DNA from: Dysgonomonas hofstadii
GTDB taxonomy: Bacteria; Bacteroidota; Bacteroidia; Bacteroidales; Dysgonomonadaceae
Assembly (NCBI RefSeq): GCF_014196915.1
Contig: NZ_JACIEP010000001.1
Coordinates: 496,001-560,000, forward strand
DNA length: 64,000 nucleotides
Direction of reading: 5' to 3'
Below, piece after piece: positions 28,807 to 39,447 of this stretch. The position numbers were made by a program, and so were the translations under genes. How positions within the stretch are numbered: position 1 is the first letter of the stretch; each line of letters starts with the position of its first letter. Below the pieces are notes generated by a model. The model was not told the DNA's origin. It was given only the letters and a program-made list of their open reading frames with translations, and did not search any database.

Positions 28807-30768
28807 TTAAAATTCTTCGAATGGCCTGTCGAAGACAGAAGACCGTTTAGGCCGGGTGTCCGCAGCTTTCTTTTCCACTTTTCTGAAAATATCGTCCTTA
28901 TCAATAGGCCGCAGATAGTCGTACCAATAGAATTCGCTAAGACGTAGTTTATCAGTCAGCAGTAAGCTGAATGGTGTCGCTTTGGCTACAGGAGTAGGCC
29001 ATGCTACCAGTTTAGAAAATGCCCCGTCTTCCATAAATATCTCAAGATAACTGCTGGTCAGCCAGTTTTGTATCAAATTAAGTGAGCCGTCTTTCTCTTC
29101 AGGATAAGATATGGTTTCTACATTACCTTCGGCTAATACTCTGTTGACTTTCTTGTTCTCAAAATTTATTTTCAAGGAGCGGCTTTTCAGCTGGTTGAAG
29201 TGTATCGAGTCCTTTTGTTCTATAGAGAAACTATATTGTTTCACATGCATGCGGTCTATCGTGCTGTCATTCATGTAAATGTCTATAGTGTCACCTGTCA
29301 GTTGCCTGTTGGTGTTCCACAGTATCGGGTCTTTATACATGTGCAGAATGGAATCCCGTGAACTGAACTGCAAAGAATCGCATACGCCTTGCATATCCGA
29401 CCGGTAGAATCGTACTCCGTAATACGCTTTTATCAGGCGGAATCGTTCGGGTACAGTATCAGAGGCCTGTGGTTTTGGCAGGGTAGGAGGTTTACTTTCT
29501 ATAGAATCTCCCGGAATGACTACTTCTTCATCTGTAATATCAGCTATTATTGCCTCCGATTGAGTCTGAACTTCTTCTGCTATTTGTGCGATGGAATCCA
29601 AAGGTAAAGATGCTGTCCCTATAGAATCGGTCAATTCCAGTGCTTCTATGGCAGCCGGTTGTTCCAATATCTTATTTAGTTTCAGCTTTGTGCTGTCAAC
29701 TATTGTAATGAGCTTTAATGTATCAGCATGAATATATAAACTATCTCCTTGCGAATATTCGATTGCAAACGCCGAATCGGTAGCCAGTGCTGAGTCGTCC
29801 AATTCGTTATAGATACCGTAATGACCTCTTAAAATAACATGCTTGGCTGTATCCTGTAAGTACATATTGCCAAACACCTCTCCGTACCCTTGTGCCTTAT
29901 AATAGAAGATAGAATCTCCCCGGAGATAACGGTTCCCTTCTTTATTGACCACAGTAGATTGGTCTAGCAGTAGAGACTCTTCATTTTCGGTATTGTACCA
30001 GCCATTACTGGTATATATGTAACCACTGTCGGATACTATGGTTGTGGGAGTTGAGATAAGGGCTATTTTCCGGTCTGTATCGTACTTTAACTGATCGGAA
30101 TACAATACAAAATTAGGATTTGTCAGTATTACGCTGTCGCGGAATGTAGCCATATTCAGATTTGGTTCATACTGTCCCCAAAAGGAGGTCAGCTCGTTCA
30201 GTGAATCGACAAGCATACCTCCATCGAAATAATATCCCAGATTCATATTGCGATCATAGTTGAGACTGTCAGTAAACAGGGTAACAATGTTTCCCTTGTC
30301 CTGTGGTACATGTTCAAGACTCACATCCCGCCGCACCTTTACCAATTTAGTGTTTCCGTCGTAATGCATGTATCTGCCATTCAGGAATAACGTATCACCC
30401 TGCTCCATGCGTACATTGCTGAATGCTTCGAATGTATTGTTATTTTCGTTCCAGTACGCGCTGTCGCAATACAGATAAGCTCCATCATGAAAAAAGATAA
30501 CACTGTCTTTTAGTATCTGATGATCAACGTTCTGAGGGTGGAATAAAATGTTTGAATTAATGATCTCTATAACTTTTACCCCTTTGTCTTTCGGTTTGGT
30601 CTGTTTTTTTATAGAGTCCTGTGGTTTTTGGGGGACCTGGTGCTCTTCTAAAACAAGCCGGGGAGAAGTCAGCGATTGGGCTGTCGCATATAGAGCAATG
30701 AGGCACAGAACACTCACCAGAGAGATTCTATGCCTTTGTGTCAGATATTTTACTGTTTTTCTTAACAC
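28807..30768 (-). CDS. OstA/LptA-like family protein
   Basis: 653 residues with an N-terminal membrane or signal segment (about 14-30) and a long run of short beta-strands typical of OstA/LptA repeats: [53 protein letters not shown] and so on. A Glu/Pro/Ser-rich linker lies at about 385-440. In Proteobacteria LptA/LptD handle lipopolysaccharide transit; the Bacteroidetes OstA-like proteins are believed to play a related part in the periplasm. It is 29 bp after surA and 11 bp before mutL. The C-terminus is basic ([13 protein letters not shown]). No LptD barrel is fused. Confidence 0.85.
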   Translation of the reverse strand: MLRKTVKYLTQRHRISLVSVLCLIALYATAQSLTSPRLVLEEHQVPQKPQDSIKKQTKPKDKGVKVIEIINSNILFHPQNVDHQILKDSVIFFHDGAYLYCDSAYWNENNNTFEAFSNVRMEQGDTLFLNGRYMHYDGNTKLVKVRRDVSLEHVPQDKGNIVTLFTDSLNYDRNMNLGYYFDGGMLVDSLNELTSFWGQYEPNLNMATFRDSVILTNPNFVLYSDQLKYDTDRKIALISTPTTIVSDSGYIYTSNGWYNTENEESLLLDQSTVVNKEGNRYLRGDSIFYYKAQGYGEVFGNMYLQDTAKHVILRGHYGIYNELDDSALATDSAFAIEYSQGDSLYIHADTLKLITIVDSTKLKLNKILEQPAAIEALELTDSIGTASLPLDSIAQIAEEVQTQSEAIIADITDEEVVIPGDSIESKPPTLPKPQASDTVPERFRLIKAYYGVRFYRSDMQGVCDSLQFSSRDSILHMYKDPILWNTNRQLTGDTIDIYMNDSTIDRMHVKQYSFSIEQKDSIHFNQLKSRSLKINFENKKVNRVLAEGNVETISYPEEKDGSLNLIQNWLTSSYLEIFMEDGAFSKLVAWPTPVAKATPFSLLLTDKLRLSEFYWYDYLRPIDKDDIFRKVEKKAADTRPKRSSVFDRPFEEF

Positions 30769-30797
30769 AGATGTATTTTCAATTCAATTATTCTTGT

Positions 30798-32168
30798 TTA
30801 TTCCTTCACCCACCCTGAATACAGGAAGTCACAGTTTTTCCAGTTGTCCTCTATTCTGATGTAAGTATCTTTTATCTTATTTTGCAGCCATTTTTTCAAA
30901 ACTTCTTCTTCTTTCTTGGCTTCCACTATTTCTTTCAATGCCTGATAGTCATCCGACACATTGGCCACATGGCCTTCGGTACGGGAGCGTAGCTTTACTA
31001 TTGCTACTGCTTCTTTTCCGTTGTTTTGCATCATCTTGAATGGCGCGGAAACTTCACCTATTTTCATCTTATCTACAACTCTACCCACTTCGGCAGGAAG
31101 TTCTTCCATTGTAAATCTCGGTGTTCCGTAGTTTGAACTTTCTTTACGGTTCACCATCAAGCCATTGTTGCGACGGGTATCTTTATCTGTAGATATTCCT
31201 CCGGCTGCTTCCTCAAATGATACCTTGTTCTCTTTGATGTATGTAGCTATAGTGTCAAGCCGATTAATGGCTTTATCTATTTCTTCTGCAGGTACTTTCG
31301 GACGCATAAGGATATGGCGCACATTGATGAGATCGCCCCTTCTTTCTATTAACTGAATGATGTGAAATCCATATTCGGTTTCAACTATATTCGATACTTT
31401 TTTAGGGTCATTCAGCGAAAACGCCATACTTGCAAATTCCGGAACCCACTGTCCACGTCCGTTGAATCCGGTTTCTCCGCCATTAGCGGCTGATCCGTCT
31501 TCTGAATACATGATTGCCAGAGAAGAGAAACTGGTCTCTCCGGCGTTTATACGATTGGTGAAGTCTCTCAGCCTCTCCTTTACTTTGTCTATTTCGGTCA
31601 AAGGAATTATAGGCTCAATAGTGATGATCTGTACTTCTACTGTCGTTGGTATATAAGGAAGGCTGTCCTGTGGCAGTTGAGAATAATATCTTCTGACCTC
31701 GGACGGTGTTAATGACGTTTTCTTACCCACGATGTTCTTTTTGGCTTCGGTTACCAGATAATCGTTTCTGATTTCTTCCCTCCATTCTTCCCTGAGCTGG
31801 CTCATCGGGGCCTGCATATATTCTTCAGCCTTCTCTTTCGATCCGAGATTGGCTATTACTCTCTTTTCATAACTGGCGACACCTCTGGATAATTCTGATG
31901 CCGGTACATCGACACTGTCTATCTTGGCCTGATCCAGAAACAGTTTCTGAACAGCAAGCTGCTCGGGAATGAAGCAGTAAGGATCGCCTTCGATACGTTC
32001 GCCTCGCGAAAGTAGCATAAGACGGGCTTTTTCTACATCCGATTTCAGAATAGCTTCGTCGCCTACAACCCATATTATTTGATCAATGATATTGTCCTGT
32101 GCTTTACAAAAAAGTCCTGAACCTAATAATACTAACAATAAAATAAATCTTCCGGCTTGTTTTACCAT
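30798..32168 (-). CDS. surA: SurA-like periplasmic chaperone/peptidyl-prolyl isomerase
   Basis: 456 residues with a signal peptide (about 6-22). The SurA N-terminal helical domain is recognisable from IIWVVGDEAILKSDVEKARL. Two parvulin domains follow: the first contains GGETGFNGRGQWVPEFASMAF and GFHIIQLIERR, the second begins INVRHILMRPKVP and ends near VDKMKIGEVSAPF. The second lacks the classical GYHII close. The protein guides unfolded outer-membrane proteins. It lies in a run of four envelope genes. A second, larger PpiC protein and a lipoprotein with only the SurA-N type domain are encoded just upstream. Confidence 0.9.
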   Translation of the reverse strand: MVKQAGRFILLLVLLGSGLFCKAQDNIIDQIIWVVGDEAILKSDVEKARLMLLSRGERIEGDPYCFIPEQLAVQKLFLDQAKIDSVDVPASELSRGVASYEKRVIANLGSKEKAEEYMQAPMSQLREEWREEIRNDYLVTEAKKNIVGKKTSLTPSEVRRYYSQLPQDSLPYIPTTVEVQIITIEPIIPLTEIDKVKERLRDFTNRINAGETSFSSLAIMYSEDGSAANGGETGFNGRGQWVPEFASMAFSLNDPKKVSNIVETEYGFHIIQLIERRGDLINVRHILMRPKVPAEEIDKAINRLDTIATYIKENKVSFEEAAGGISTDKDTRRNNGLMVNRKESSNYGTPRFTMEELPAEVGRVVDKMKIGEVSAPFKMMQNNGKEAVAIVKLRSRTEGHVANVSDDYQALKEIVEAKKEEEVLKKWLQNKIKDTYIRIEDNWKNCDFLYSGWVKE

Positions 32169-32252
32169 GTTATATGTTTAATTAAAAATCGCGTAAATAT
32201 AGTGATTATATGTATCACTTTTTTCTCTTAACGTGAAAAAAGAGATTATATT

Positions 32253-33119
32253 CTATTTATTATAAAACTTAATTTCTTTATCTGATACAGCCTTTTCATA
32301 AAGGTCTTTTCTTACCTGTTTCAGATAGTCGGCCTTTCGTTGTTCCAGATATATTTCGGAAAGTACACCTTTAATGTATTCAAAAGGCGCCTGATCTCCG
32401 GCCAGTTTAAATTCTTTAATATTTAACAGGTAAACAAAAAGAGAATCTCTTACTTCAATGTTTTTATTAACTCTCAGATATTGCTCTTTATTGTCTATTA
32501 TAGATGGAATATTTTCCATTATAGCATCAAAGCTCACCCATTGGTCGTAAAAGTATTCATAGCTGGCAGCATTTTGTAACCTGTTTTTTTCTATGTTCTC
32601 TACTGCGGCATCTGTTCCTTGTTTATACCATTTTATGAAATTATTAAGCTCCTTCGAGTTGGATGGGATTTTCAGATACAGTCCTTTTATTATATTCTCT
32701 TCAAGCTTAAATTTCTCTTTATTTTCTTCATAATAAGCCTTTAATTGTGCGCCGGAAACCTCCCGGGAGAAATGTTCTTTCAAGAGTTGTTCCTGATATG
32801 AGTTGACTATCAGTGATTTTTTGTAATCTTCGACGAGGCTTTCTATATCGTTTTTGTTCACAATGTTTTGTTCGGCTTTGTCGTACATAAGCTGGTCGTG
32901 TATCCACATATCCATATATGATTGGGCAGCCATAATACTATCCTCCCCGGTAAAGCCAATAGGAATGATCTTTTCTACGTCGGCTTTATATAGTGTTTTA
33001 TTTTTTACCGATACCAGGGCCGGACTGTTTTCATCTACAGAAGTCTCGGTCCCCTTTTTACATGAGAATATTATGGAGGAGAGGAGTGCTGATATTAAAA
33101 GAACTAATGGATATTTCAT
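32253..33119 (-). CDS. Lipoprotein with SurA-N-like helical domain, no isomerase domain
   Basis: 288 residues with a lipoprotein signal (SIIFSC, Cys20). The pattern ALVSVKNKTLYKADVEKIIP followed by YMDMWIHDQLMYDKAE resembles the N-terminal chaperone part of SurA/PpiC proteins. A long helical remainder follows, and no parvulin motif (GxxG...GYHI) is present. Its ATG overlaps the stop of the upstream PpiC gene by 4 nt, so the two are translationally coupled. It may be a partner or co-chaperone of the neighbouring PpiC and SurA proteins. The function is inferred from position and partial similarity only. Confidence 0.7.
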   Translation of the reverse strand: MKYPLVLLISALLSSIIFSCKKGTETSVDENSPALVSVKNKTLYKADVEKIIPIGFTGEDSIMAAQSYMDMWIHDQLMYDKAEQNIVNKNDIESLVEDYKKSLIVNSYQEQLLKEHFSREVSGAQLKAYYEENKEKFKLEENIIKGLYLKIPSNSKELNNFIKWYKQGTDAAVENIEKNRLQNAASYEYFYDQWVSFDAIMENIPSIIDNKEQYLRVNKNIEVRDSLFVYLLNIKEFKLAGDQAPFEYIKGVLSEIYLEQRKADYLKQVRKDLYEKAVSDKEIKFYNK

Positions 33120-35131
33120 TTCAAATTCTTAATAAACGGTTTATTAAACTCAATCATGTATTTACCCCTTATGTATGCGTTCCAATCATTTTCCAGTTTT
33201 TCCTGATAATCGGCTTCAACAGTACTCCTTACATCAGTAAAGTCTTCGGGCTTATCTATCAGCCTGCCTGAAACGAAATAATAAGGGAATCGCTTGTTCT
33301 GTACTTTTGGCTCGCTTCCATTAAATACTTTATAGTCAACATACTGATTGGTGCCTTTTTCCCATAATCCGGGCTCTATTGTGACTGTTACAGAGTCTTT
33401 GTTCAGACTTCCCCTTATTTTGTCTGTAAAAACTTCTCTAGTGTCTGTACTCTGTAGCATGTTTTGGGCTTCAGTCAAACTTTTTATATCTTTGGCATAT
33501 ACGATCATGCCTTTATATTTTTCTCCATCCAGCGTATATTTCGACTTGTTCTCCAGAAAAAATTTATTCAATCCCTCTTCGTCGGCCTTGGCACGTTTCC
33601 AGATATTTTTGTCTTTTACTTCAAACAAAAGTACACCATCTGCATATTCATCCATTACTTGCCTGAATGCAGGAACTCTTTCTTCCAGTATAGATTTTTC
33701 ATAATCTTTGGCTAAAAAAACAGTAAAGGCATCAAGGTATTCTTTCAGTATATCTGTCGACAGGCTATATGGCGTAGCTTCTTCGACGCGTAACATCTGT
33801 AGTTCGTTAGGGTCTGATTCCAGAAGCTTTTGCCGCATTTTGATATATTTGTCAAATTCTTTTACCTGATATTTTCTTTTTCCGTCTATACTCAATAATA
33901 TATCATTTCCGTTTTTTATCAGGGTATTGAACACCGAATCACGGGGGGATAACGATGCCGCAATATTTTCCAGTTCGGCATATGCTTTTTTATTTATTTC
34001 CACATGCATTCCTTCCATAATCTGTTTACGGCTGCCATCACTTAGTTCCTGTGCCTTGTCACTCTTGATTATCTTTTCTTTTAGTTGATTCTTTAGTTTA
34101 CCAAATTCGGGAACCGGGATTTTACGGAGCAACCTTAATATGTGGTAACCATAATTACTTAAGGCAGGCTTGCTTATGTCACCCGGTTTTTCGAGATTGA
34201 ACGCGGCTGTTTTAAAATCGGGGTACAAGGGTGAATCCAGCCCGATGATACCGAAATAACACCCTTGATCACCTGTCTGATGAACCTTGGAAAATTCTTC
34301 ACATAGCAGAGTGAAATCAGCTGAGGAACGGATGTTGTTATACTCTCTTTCTGCCACCGCTTTTACACTGTCTATCTGGTGATCTGTAGGGGGAATTTTG
34401 GGGAAGTTGAACATGACTTGTTCCACCTCGGCCGAGCCTGTTGCCGGACGCCTGTCCAATACCTGCACTATGTGATAACCTCTGTGAGACCTTATAGGCT
34501 GGCTTATTTCTTTTATCGGGAGCGAATACAATGCATTTTCTACTTCGAAAGGGAGCATAAAAGTGGTAACCCATCCCAGATATCCGTTGTGATCCTCTGT
34601 CTTAGCCATAAATGGAGTGATTCTGGGAGATCTGAATTCTTCGAGGTTAAATCCGTCTTTTATAATTTTATTCCTTACCTCTAGGGATTTTCGGTATATT
34701 TCTACCGTATCGGCCGGTAGTACCAATTCATTGGCGAAAGGAATAAGTATATGGTTTACTTCTACATTTTCCAGTATGCGTCCGTATATTTTCTTCACAT
34801 ACTGGGATTCATAGACAGTATCCCTGATCATATATGCATCTGCAATTTGGTTTTTGAATGATTCGTATGATCTCTTGTATATGTATGTTGTGTCTATACC
34901 CTGTGCCCGGGCTTCTTCAACGTTGCTTTTATAATCGGCGTATGTCTTGATGAAATCAGCGATGGGTTCTTTTTCTTCTGCATATTCATTACCTTTATCG
35001 TAAGCCTGCTTAACCTCAGACCAATAGACCGGCTTCCCGTTTACCTTGAATACAACAGGGTCGTCTTTTTGAGAAAAGACAGTAGTTGAAGTTAGTAGTG
35101 TAATTATTATAAAGAAAAGTTTCCTGCGCAT
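33116..35131 (-). CDS. Peptidyl-prolyl isomerase, PpiC/parvulin type, two isomerase domains
   Basis: 671 residues with a cleaved signal (MRRKLFFIIITLLTSTTVFSQ). The helical N-terminal domain starts at VFKVNGKPVYWSEVKQAY. Parvulin domain 1 (about 123-228) contains VNHILIPF and HRGYHIVQVLDRRP. Domain 2 (about 235-335) contains GCYFGIIGLDSPLYPDF and NYGYHILRLLRKIP. A long C-terminal helical part of about 330 residues follows. Probably a periplasmic folding factor for outer-membrane proteins. First gene of the run ppiC - lipoprotein - surA - ostA-like - mutL. CAAAGATA at 35161-35168 reads as TATCTTTG on the minus strand, a fitting -7 element 30 bp before the ATG. Confidence 0.9.
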   Translation of the reverse strand: MRRKLFFIIITLLTSTTVFSQKDDPVVFKVNGKPVYWSEVKQAYDKGNEYAEEKEPIADFIKTYADYKSNVEEARAQGIDTTYIYKRSYESFKNQIADAYMIRDTVYESQYVKKIYGRILENVEVNHILIPFANELVLPADTVEIYRKSLEVRNKIIKDGFNLEEFRSPRITPFMAKTEDHNGYLGWVTTFMLPFEVENALYSLPIKEISQPIRSHRGYHIVQVLDRRPATGSAEVEQVMFNFPKIPPTDHQIDSVKAVAEREYNNIRSSADFTLLCEEFSKVHQTGDQGCYFGIIGLDSPLYPDFKTAAFNLEKPGDISKPALSNYGYHILRLLRKIPVPEFGKLKNQLKEKIIKSDKAQELSDGSRKQIMEGMHVEINKKAYAELENIAASLSPRDSVFNTLIKNGNDILLSIDGKRKYQVKEFDKYIKMRQKLLESDPNELQMLRVEEATPYSLSTDILKEYLDAFTVFLAKDYEKSILEERVPAFRQVMDEYADGVLLFEVKDKNIWKRAKADEEGLNKFFLENKSKYTLDGEKYKGMIVYAKDIKSLTEAQNMLQSTDTREVFTDKIRGSLNKDSVTVTIEPGLWEKGTNQYVDYKVFNGSEPKVQNKRFPYYFVSGRLIDKPEDFTDVRSTVEADYQEKLENDWNAYIRGKYMIEFNKPFIKNLK

Positions 35132-35160
35132 GTTATTAAGTAGTTAAGATATATCCCGGA

Positions 35161-35168
35161 CAAAGATA
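35161..35168 (-). promoter_or_regulatory. Possible -7 element of the ppiC-surA-ostA-mutL operon
   Basis: TATCTTTG on the minus strand matches TAnnTTTG, 30 bp upstream of the start codon and just past the guaB terminator. I see no good TTTG at -33. Confidence 0.4.
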
Positions 35169-35211
35169 CAAGAAATATAAGCTTCTAAATTTTAAAATAA
35201 TCTAAAATGAA

Positions 35212-35244
35212 GAACCCTGTGTATTTTTTTGATACACAGGGTTC
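35212..35244 (-). terminator. guaB terminator
   Basis: A perfect 12-bp stem (35212-35223 with 35233-35244, nine-base loop), followed on the minus strand by TTCATTTTAGATTATTTT. It lies 24 bp after the guaB stop and separates guaB from the ppiC operon. Confidence 0.75.
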
Positions 35245-35267
35245 ATGCTATATGCTTTGTGTGTTAC

Positions 35268-36746
<1,479 letters not shown>

Positions 36747-36774
36747 TTAAAGAGCTTTTGAAATTTATTGCGCG

Positions 36775-36782
36775 CAAATATA
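36775..36782 (-). promoter_or_regulatory. Possible -7 element of guaB
   Basis: TATATTTG on the minus strand, 32 bp upstream of the ATG. No convincing TTTG is found 19-21 bp further up. Confidence 0.4.
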
Positions 36783-36900
36783 GTTGTTTTTAGCGAGATT
36801 AAGGATATAGAAAGCTAAAAAAAGATGTAGAAATGAAAAAAATAAGAATTTAAAACTTTAAAAAATATATTGTATATTTTGAAAATATATACTTATATTT

Positions 36901-37020
36901 ACCATTGAAAAACGTAAGGCAATTAATGTAAATGACCTCATAAGCCCGGAAAGAGGTGCATAATTACACTCCTCTGTACTGAGGCTTATCTTCTTGGCTT
37001 ATCAATAATTTTTTTATACT
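36901..37020 (+). ncRNA. Structured leader or small RNA candidate upstream of the DUF3244 gene
   Basis: ATAAGCC (36940-36946) can pair with GGCTTAT at 36983-36989 or with a second GGCTTAT at 36996-37002, so two alternative stems are possible. Inside is a smaller hairpin of GAGG with CCTC. The second GGCTTAT is followed by CAATAATTTTTTTT, as in an intrinsic terminator. This could be a small RNA or an attenuator-like leader. No known RNA family is recognised. Confidence 0.35.
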
Positions 37021-37041
37021 AACCTTTAACATATTAAGATT

Positions 37042-37149
37042 ATGGCTTTAACAAGAGGTGGCCCTTGAATGGAGGATTTGTTATATTTAACCTTTTTAGC
37101 TCACAAAACTATTTCGTTGCCGGGTACATTAAATGGGAAGCAGCGGTAA
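37042..37149 (+). other. Two tiny adjoining open frames ahead of the DUF3244 gene
   Basis: An 8-codon frame (37042-37068, MALTRGGP) ends in TGA and is directly followed by ATG of a 26-codon frame (37069-37149), which ends 24 bp before the DUF3244 start. The exact stop-start adjacency would allow reinitiation. There is no ribosome-site or conservation evidence, so these may be chance frames in the leader. Nothing else was seen in the rest of the 430-bp gap from 36744. Confidence 0.25.
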
Positions 37150-37173
37150 TATTAACTTTTATATAAAATTTAA

Positions 37174-37569
37174 ATGATGAAAAATAAACTGTTTTTATTT
37201 ATAATGATGTTTGCCTGTATGGCTACAACGGTCTATGCGGATGATATAGACTTTTTTGACAAAGAGGGAGATGGAGGAAATGACACTGGCGGCGGCGCCG
37301 TTAAACCTCGTAGTTTAAGACTCGCATTATTTACTGCAGAACTGACGGAGGATATGAATATCGACTTCACCTTTACACAAAACATAGGTAGTACTGAAAT
37401 CGTAATAAAAGATGAGAATGGAGTGGTATATTGCACCAGGACTATTAATACATCACAAACAAACAATCTGACAATAGATGTATCAGGCTTGATCCCTGGC
37501 TCATACACTATTACGGTTAAAAATTCGGCAGGAAGTATAAATAAATATGGTAAATTTGTAATTCATTAG
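37174..37569 (+). CDS. DUF3244 domain secreted protein
   Basis: 131 residues with a signal peptide (MMKNKLFLFIMMFACMATTVYA). The mature start is acidic and glycine-rich (DFFDKEGDGGNDTGGG), followed by one beta-sandwich domain, IDFTFTQNIGSTEIVIKDENG ... LIPGSYTITVKNSAG, the DUF3244 pattern. It is a small periplasmic or surface protein of unknown role. Proteins of this family are often next to TPR membrane proteins like the one that follows. A hairpin lies between the two genes, so the downstream gene may have its own promoter or be partly read through. Confidence 0.85.
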   Translation: MMKNKLFLFIMMFACMATTVYADDIDFFDKEGDGGNDTGGGAVKPRSLRLALFTAELTEDMNIDFTFTQNIGSTEIVIKDENGVVYCTRTINTSQTNNLTIDVSGLIPGSYTITVKNSAGSINKYGKFVIH

Positions 37570-37596
37570 GCTCTCAAATTAGACTAAACATAACTA

Positions 37597-37625
37597 CAGG
37601 AGGCCGGGGGAAAACCGGCCTCCTG
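37597..37625 (+). terminator. Hairpin after the DUF3244 gene
   Basis: A perfect 11-bp G/C-rich stem (37597-37607 with 37615-37625, loop GGGAAAA), 28 bp after the stop. There is no T-tract downstream on the plus strand, so termination may be partial. Confidence 0.6.
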
Positions 37626-37668
37626 TTAACTACAACGACTTACACAAGGGAAAATACTAGAACTGGGC

Positions 37669-39387
37669 ATGAAAAAGTTTGTTTTTGTATTATTTATATT
37701 TATAATTTTATATTCCTGCGACCGGGATAGCCGGTCTGTTGTTCTATTAAAACAAGCCTTAGAATTAGCAGAGAATAATTCCGCTGAAGCATTAACTTTA
37801 TTGGATTCTATACCATCTCCTGAAAATCTGAATAAGGAGCATTATATGCAGTATATTGTAATTAAAACACAGGCTAAATATAAAAATTATCAGGATATTC
37901 ACAACGACTCGCTTATTCTTCAGGCTCAACGATATTTTGTTGAAAACAACAACAATCCATATATGTGTGCACTTGCTAGTTATTATACCGGAAGTTACTA
38001 TTATGAAAATGAAAATTCACCCAAAGAACTCGAAAATAGTTTACTTACAGTATATTATGCTCAAAAAACAGATGATAATCTTCTGATAGCAAAGAGCTTG
38101 CATAGTGTAGGGAATATATATTATGAAAAAGAGATGTATAATGAAGCGATTCTTAATTTAGAGCAGGCTTTAAATTGTTATGAAAAGGAAGAGCATATTG
38201 ATATTAATAAATTAGAGGTAATAAGACTCTTATTGATTACATATAATTCAAAAAAAGAAAAAGAGCAGGCTCTTTATTATTATGATAAAGGGATGCAACT
38301 GGCGAAACAGAATAATGCCATTGATTTTATTACGACATTTACTTATTTACGGGGATTAATTTATTACACACATGGTGAGTATGATATAGCAATACCCTTT
38401 TTTCATCAGGCATATTATAATAATTCGAATAAAGAAGAAGCAGGAAGGGTAAATTTGAGTTTACTTCTTTCTTATAATGATATGAACCAATTAGACTCAG
38501 CAAGATATTACTCCAATCTTTTAATAAAAGAATTACCAAAGATAACGTATCTCTATACATTGCGAACTAGCTATAAGGCTATCTCTGACTATTACGAAAA
38601 AGTTGGAGATTTTAAACAGGCTTTGCCTTATCGTAAACTTTATGAAGATACTACAACGGAAGTTTATAAAGCTAAGAATGCCACAGAACTAGCAGAAGCT
38701 CAGCATAGATATAACCTGGCTTTAATGGAGAAGGAGCAGGATAATGCAGCAATGCGCCACCACACCTATATGGCTAGTATTGCTGGGGTTGCCTTGTTAA
38801 TTATAGTTATTGTTGTATTTAAAAATGTGCAGCAGAAACAGAAAAACCGGTATCAGGCAGAACGGAACAGGTTACTGAAAGTACAGTTGCAAACTCAAAA
38901 TCAGATGGTAGAGCAACAGGCTGATAATATGGTGTATATGCAGAGTATATACAGAAGTATTGTCAACGAATGGGTTGCTATAGATAAGGAAGTCAAGAAA
39001 CTCGCTATCGAATTCGGTGCGACAGAAGAGCCTGAATTGTATACAAGAATGAGACTGATGATAGAGAATTTCAGGCAAAACACAAATAAGCAAATGATTG
39101 TTCAGGCGAGAGACTTTTTTCAGAAACAACCTTATGGCGAAGCTGTTCTTTCGTCACTCAAGGAAAAGGAACTATTACTCTTCATGCTTTATTATTCGGG
39201 GTACAAACGTGTTGAGGTCTCATTGTTACTGGGGGTGAATCATAAACTGGAAAATATGATTTTCCGTAAATTAGACTTAAAGAACAAATTACTCAAAGCA
39301 GGGATGCCTGAGGAGAAAATAGAAGAAGTGCTATTTACAGAGAATGAAGTTCCTAAAAAGAGGGAAAAGGATGATATTCCGATTTAA
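37669..39387 (+). CDS. TPR protein with membrane segment and C-terminal HTH-like region
   Basis: 572 residues. The N-terminus is lipoprotein-like (FIILYSCDRD, Cys17). About 30-350 is a series of TPR-like helices (SLHSVGNIYYEKEMYNEAILNLEQALNCY and similar). A single membrane helix follows at about 366-384, then a coiled-coil stretch rich in Gln and Lys (385-420). The C-terminal region, KEKELLLFMLYYSGYKRVEVSLLLGV, looks like a LuxR/sigma-4 type helix-turn-helix. This layout would link a periplasmic TPR sensor to a cytosolic DNA-binding end. It is probably a regulator coupled to the DUF3244 protein. No ligand can be named. Confidence 0.78.
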   Translation: MKKFVFVLFIFIILYSCDRDSRSVVLLKQALELAENNSAEALTLLDSIPSPENLNKEHYMQYIVIKTQAKYKNYQDIHNDSLILQAQRYFVENNNNPYMCALASYYTGSYYYENENSPKELENSLLTVYYAQKTDDNLLIAKSLHSVGNIYYEKEMYNEAILNLEQALNCYEKEEHIDINKLEVIRLLLITYNSKKEKEQALYYYDKGMQLAKQNNAIDFITTFTYLRGLIYYTHGEYDIAIPFFHQAYYNNSNKEEAGRVNLSLLLSYNDMNQLDSARYYSNLLIKELPKITYLYTLRTSYKAISDYYEKVGDFKQALPYRKLYEDTTTEVYKAKNATELAEAQHRYNLALMEKEQDNAAMRHHTYMASIAGVALLIIVIVVFKNVQQKQKNRYQAERNRLLKVQLQTQNQMVEQQADNMVYMQSIYRSIVNEWVAIDKEVKKLAIEFGATEEPELYTRMRLMIENFRQNTNKQMIVQARDFFQKQPYGEAVLSSLKEKELLLFMLYYSGYKRVEVSLLLGVNHKLENMIFRKLDLKNKLLKAGMPEEKIEEVLFTENEVPKKREKDDIPI

Positions 39388-39392
39388 TAAAA

Positions 39393-39421
39393 AACAGGAG
39401 CATTTGACGAATGCTCCTGTT
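39393..39421. terminator. Shared terminator between the TPR gene and the dcw cluster
   Basis: A perfect 12-bp stem (39393-39404 with 39410-39421, five-base loop) between convergent genes. On the minus strand it is followed by TTTTTATTAAAT, a good T-tract, so it mainly ends the dcw-yqeY transcript. On the plus strand the tract is weaker. Confidence 0.8.
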
Positions 39422-39447
39422 CAATTATATCTGAGTGCAATTACTTA

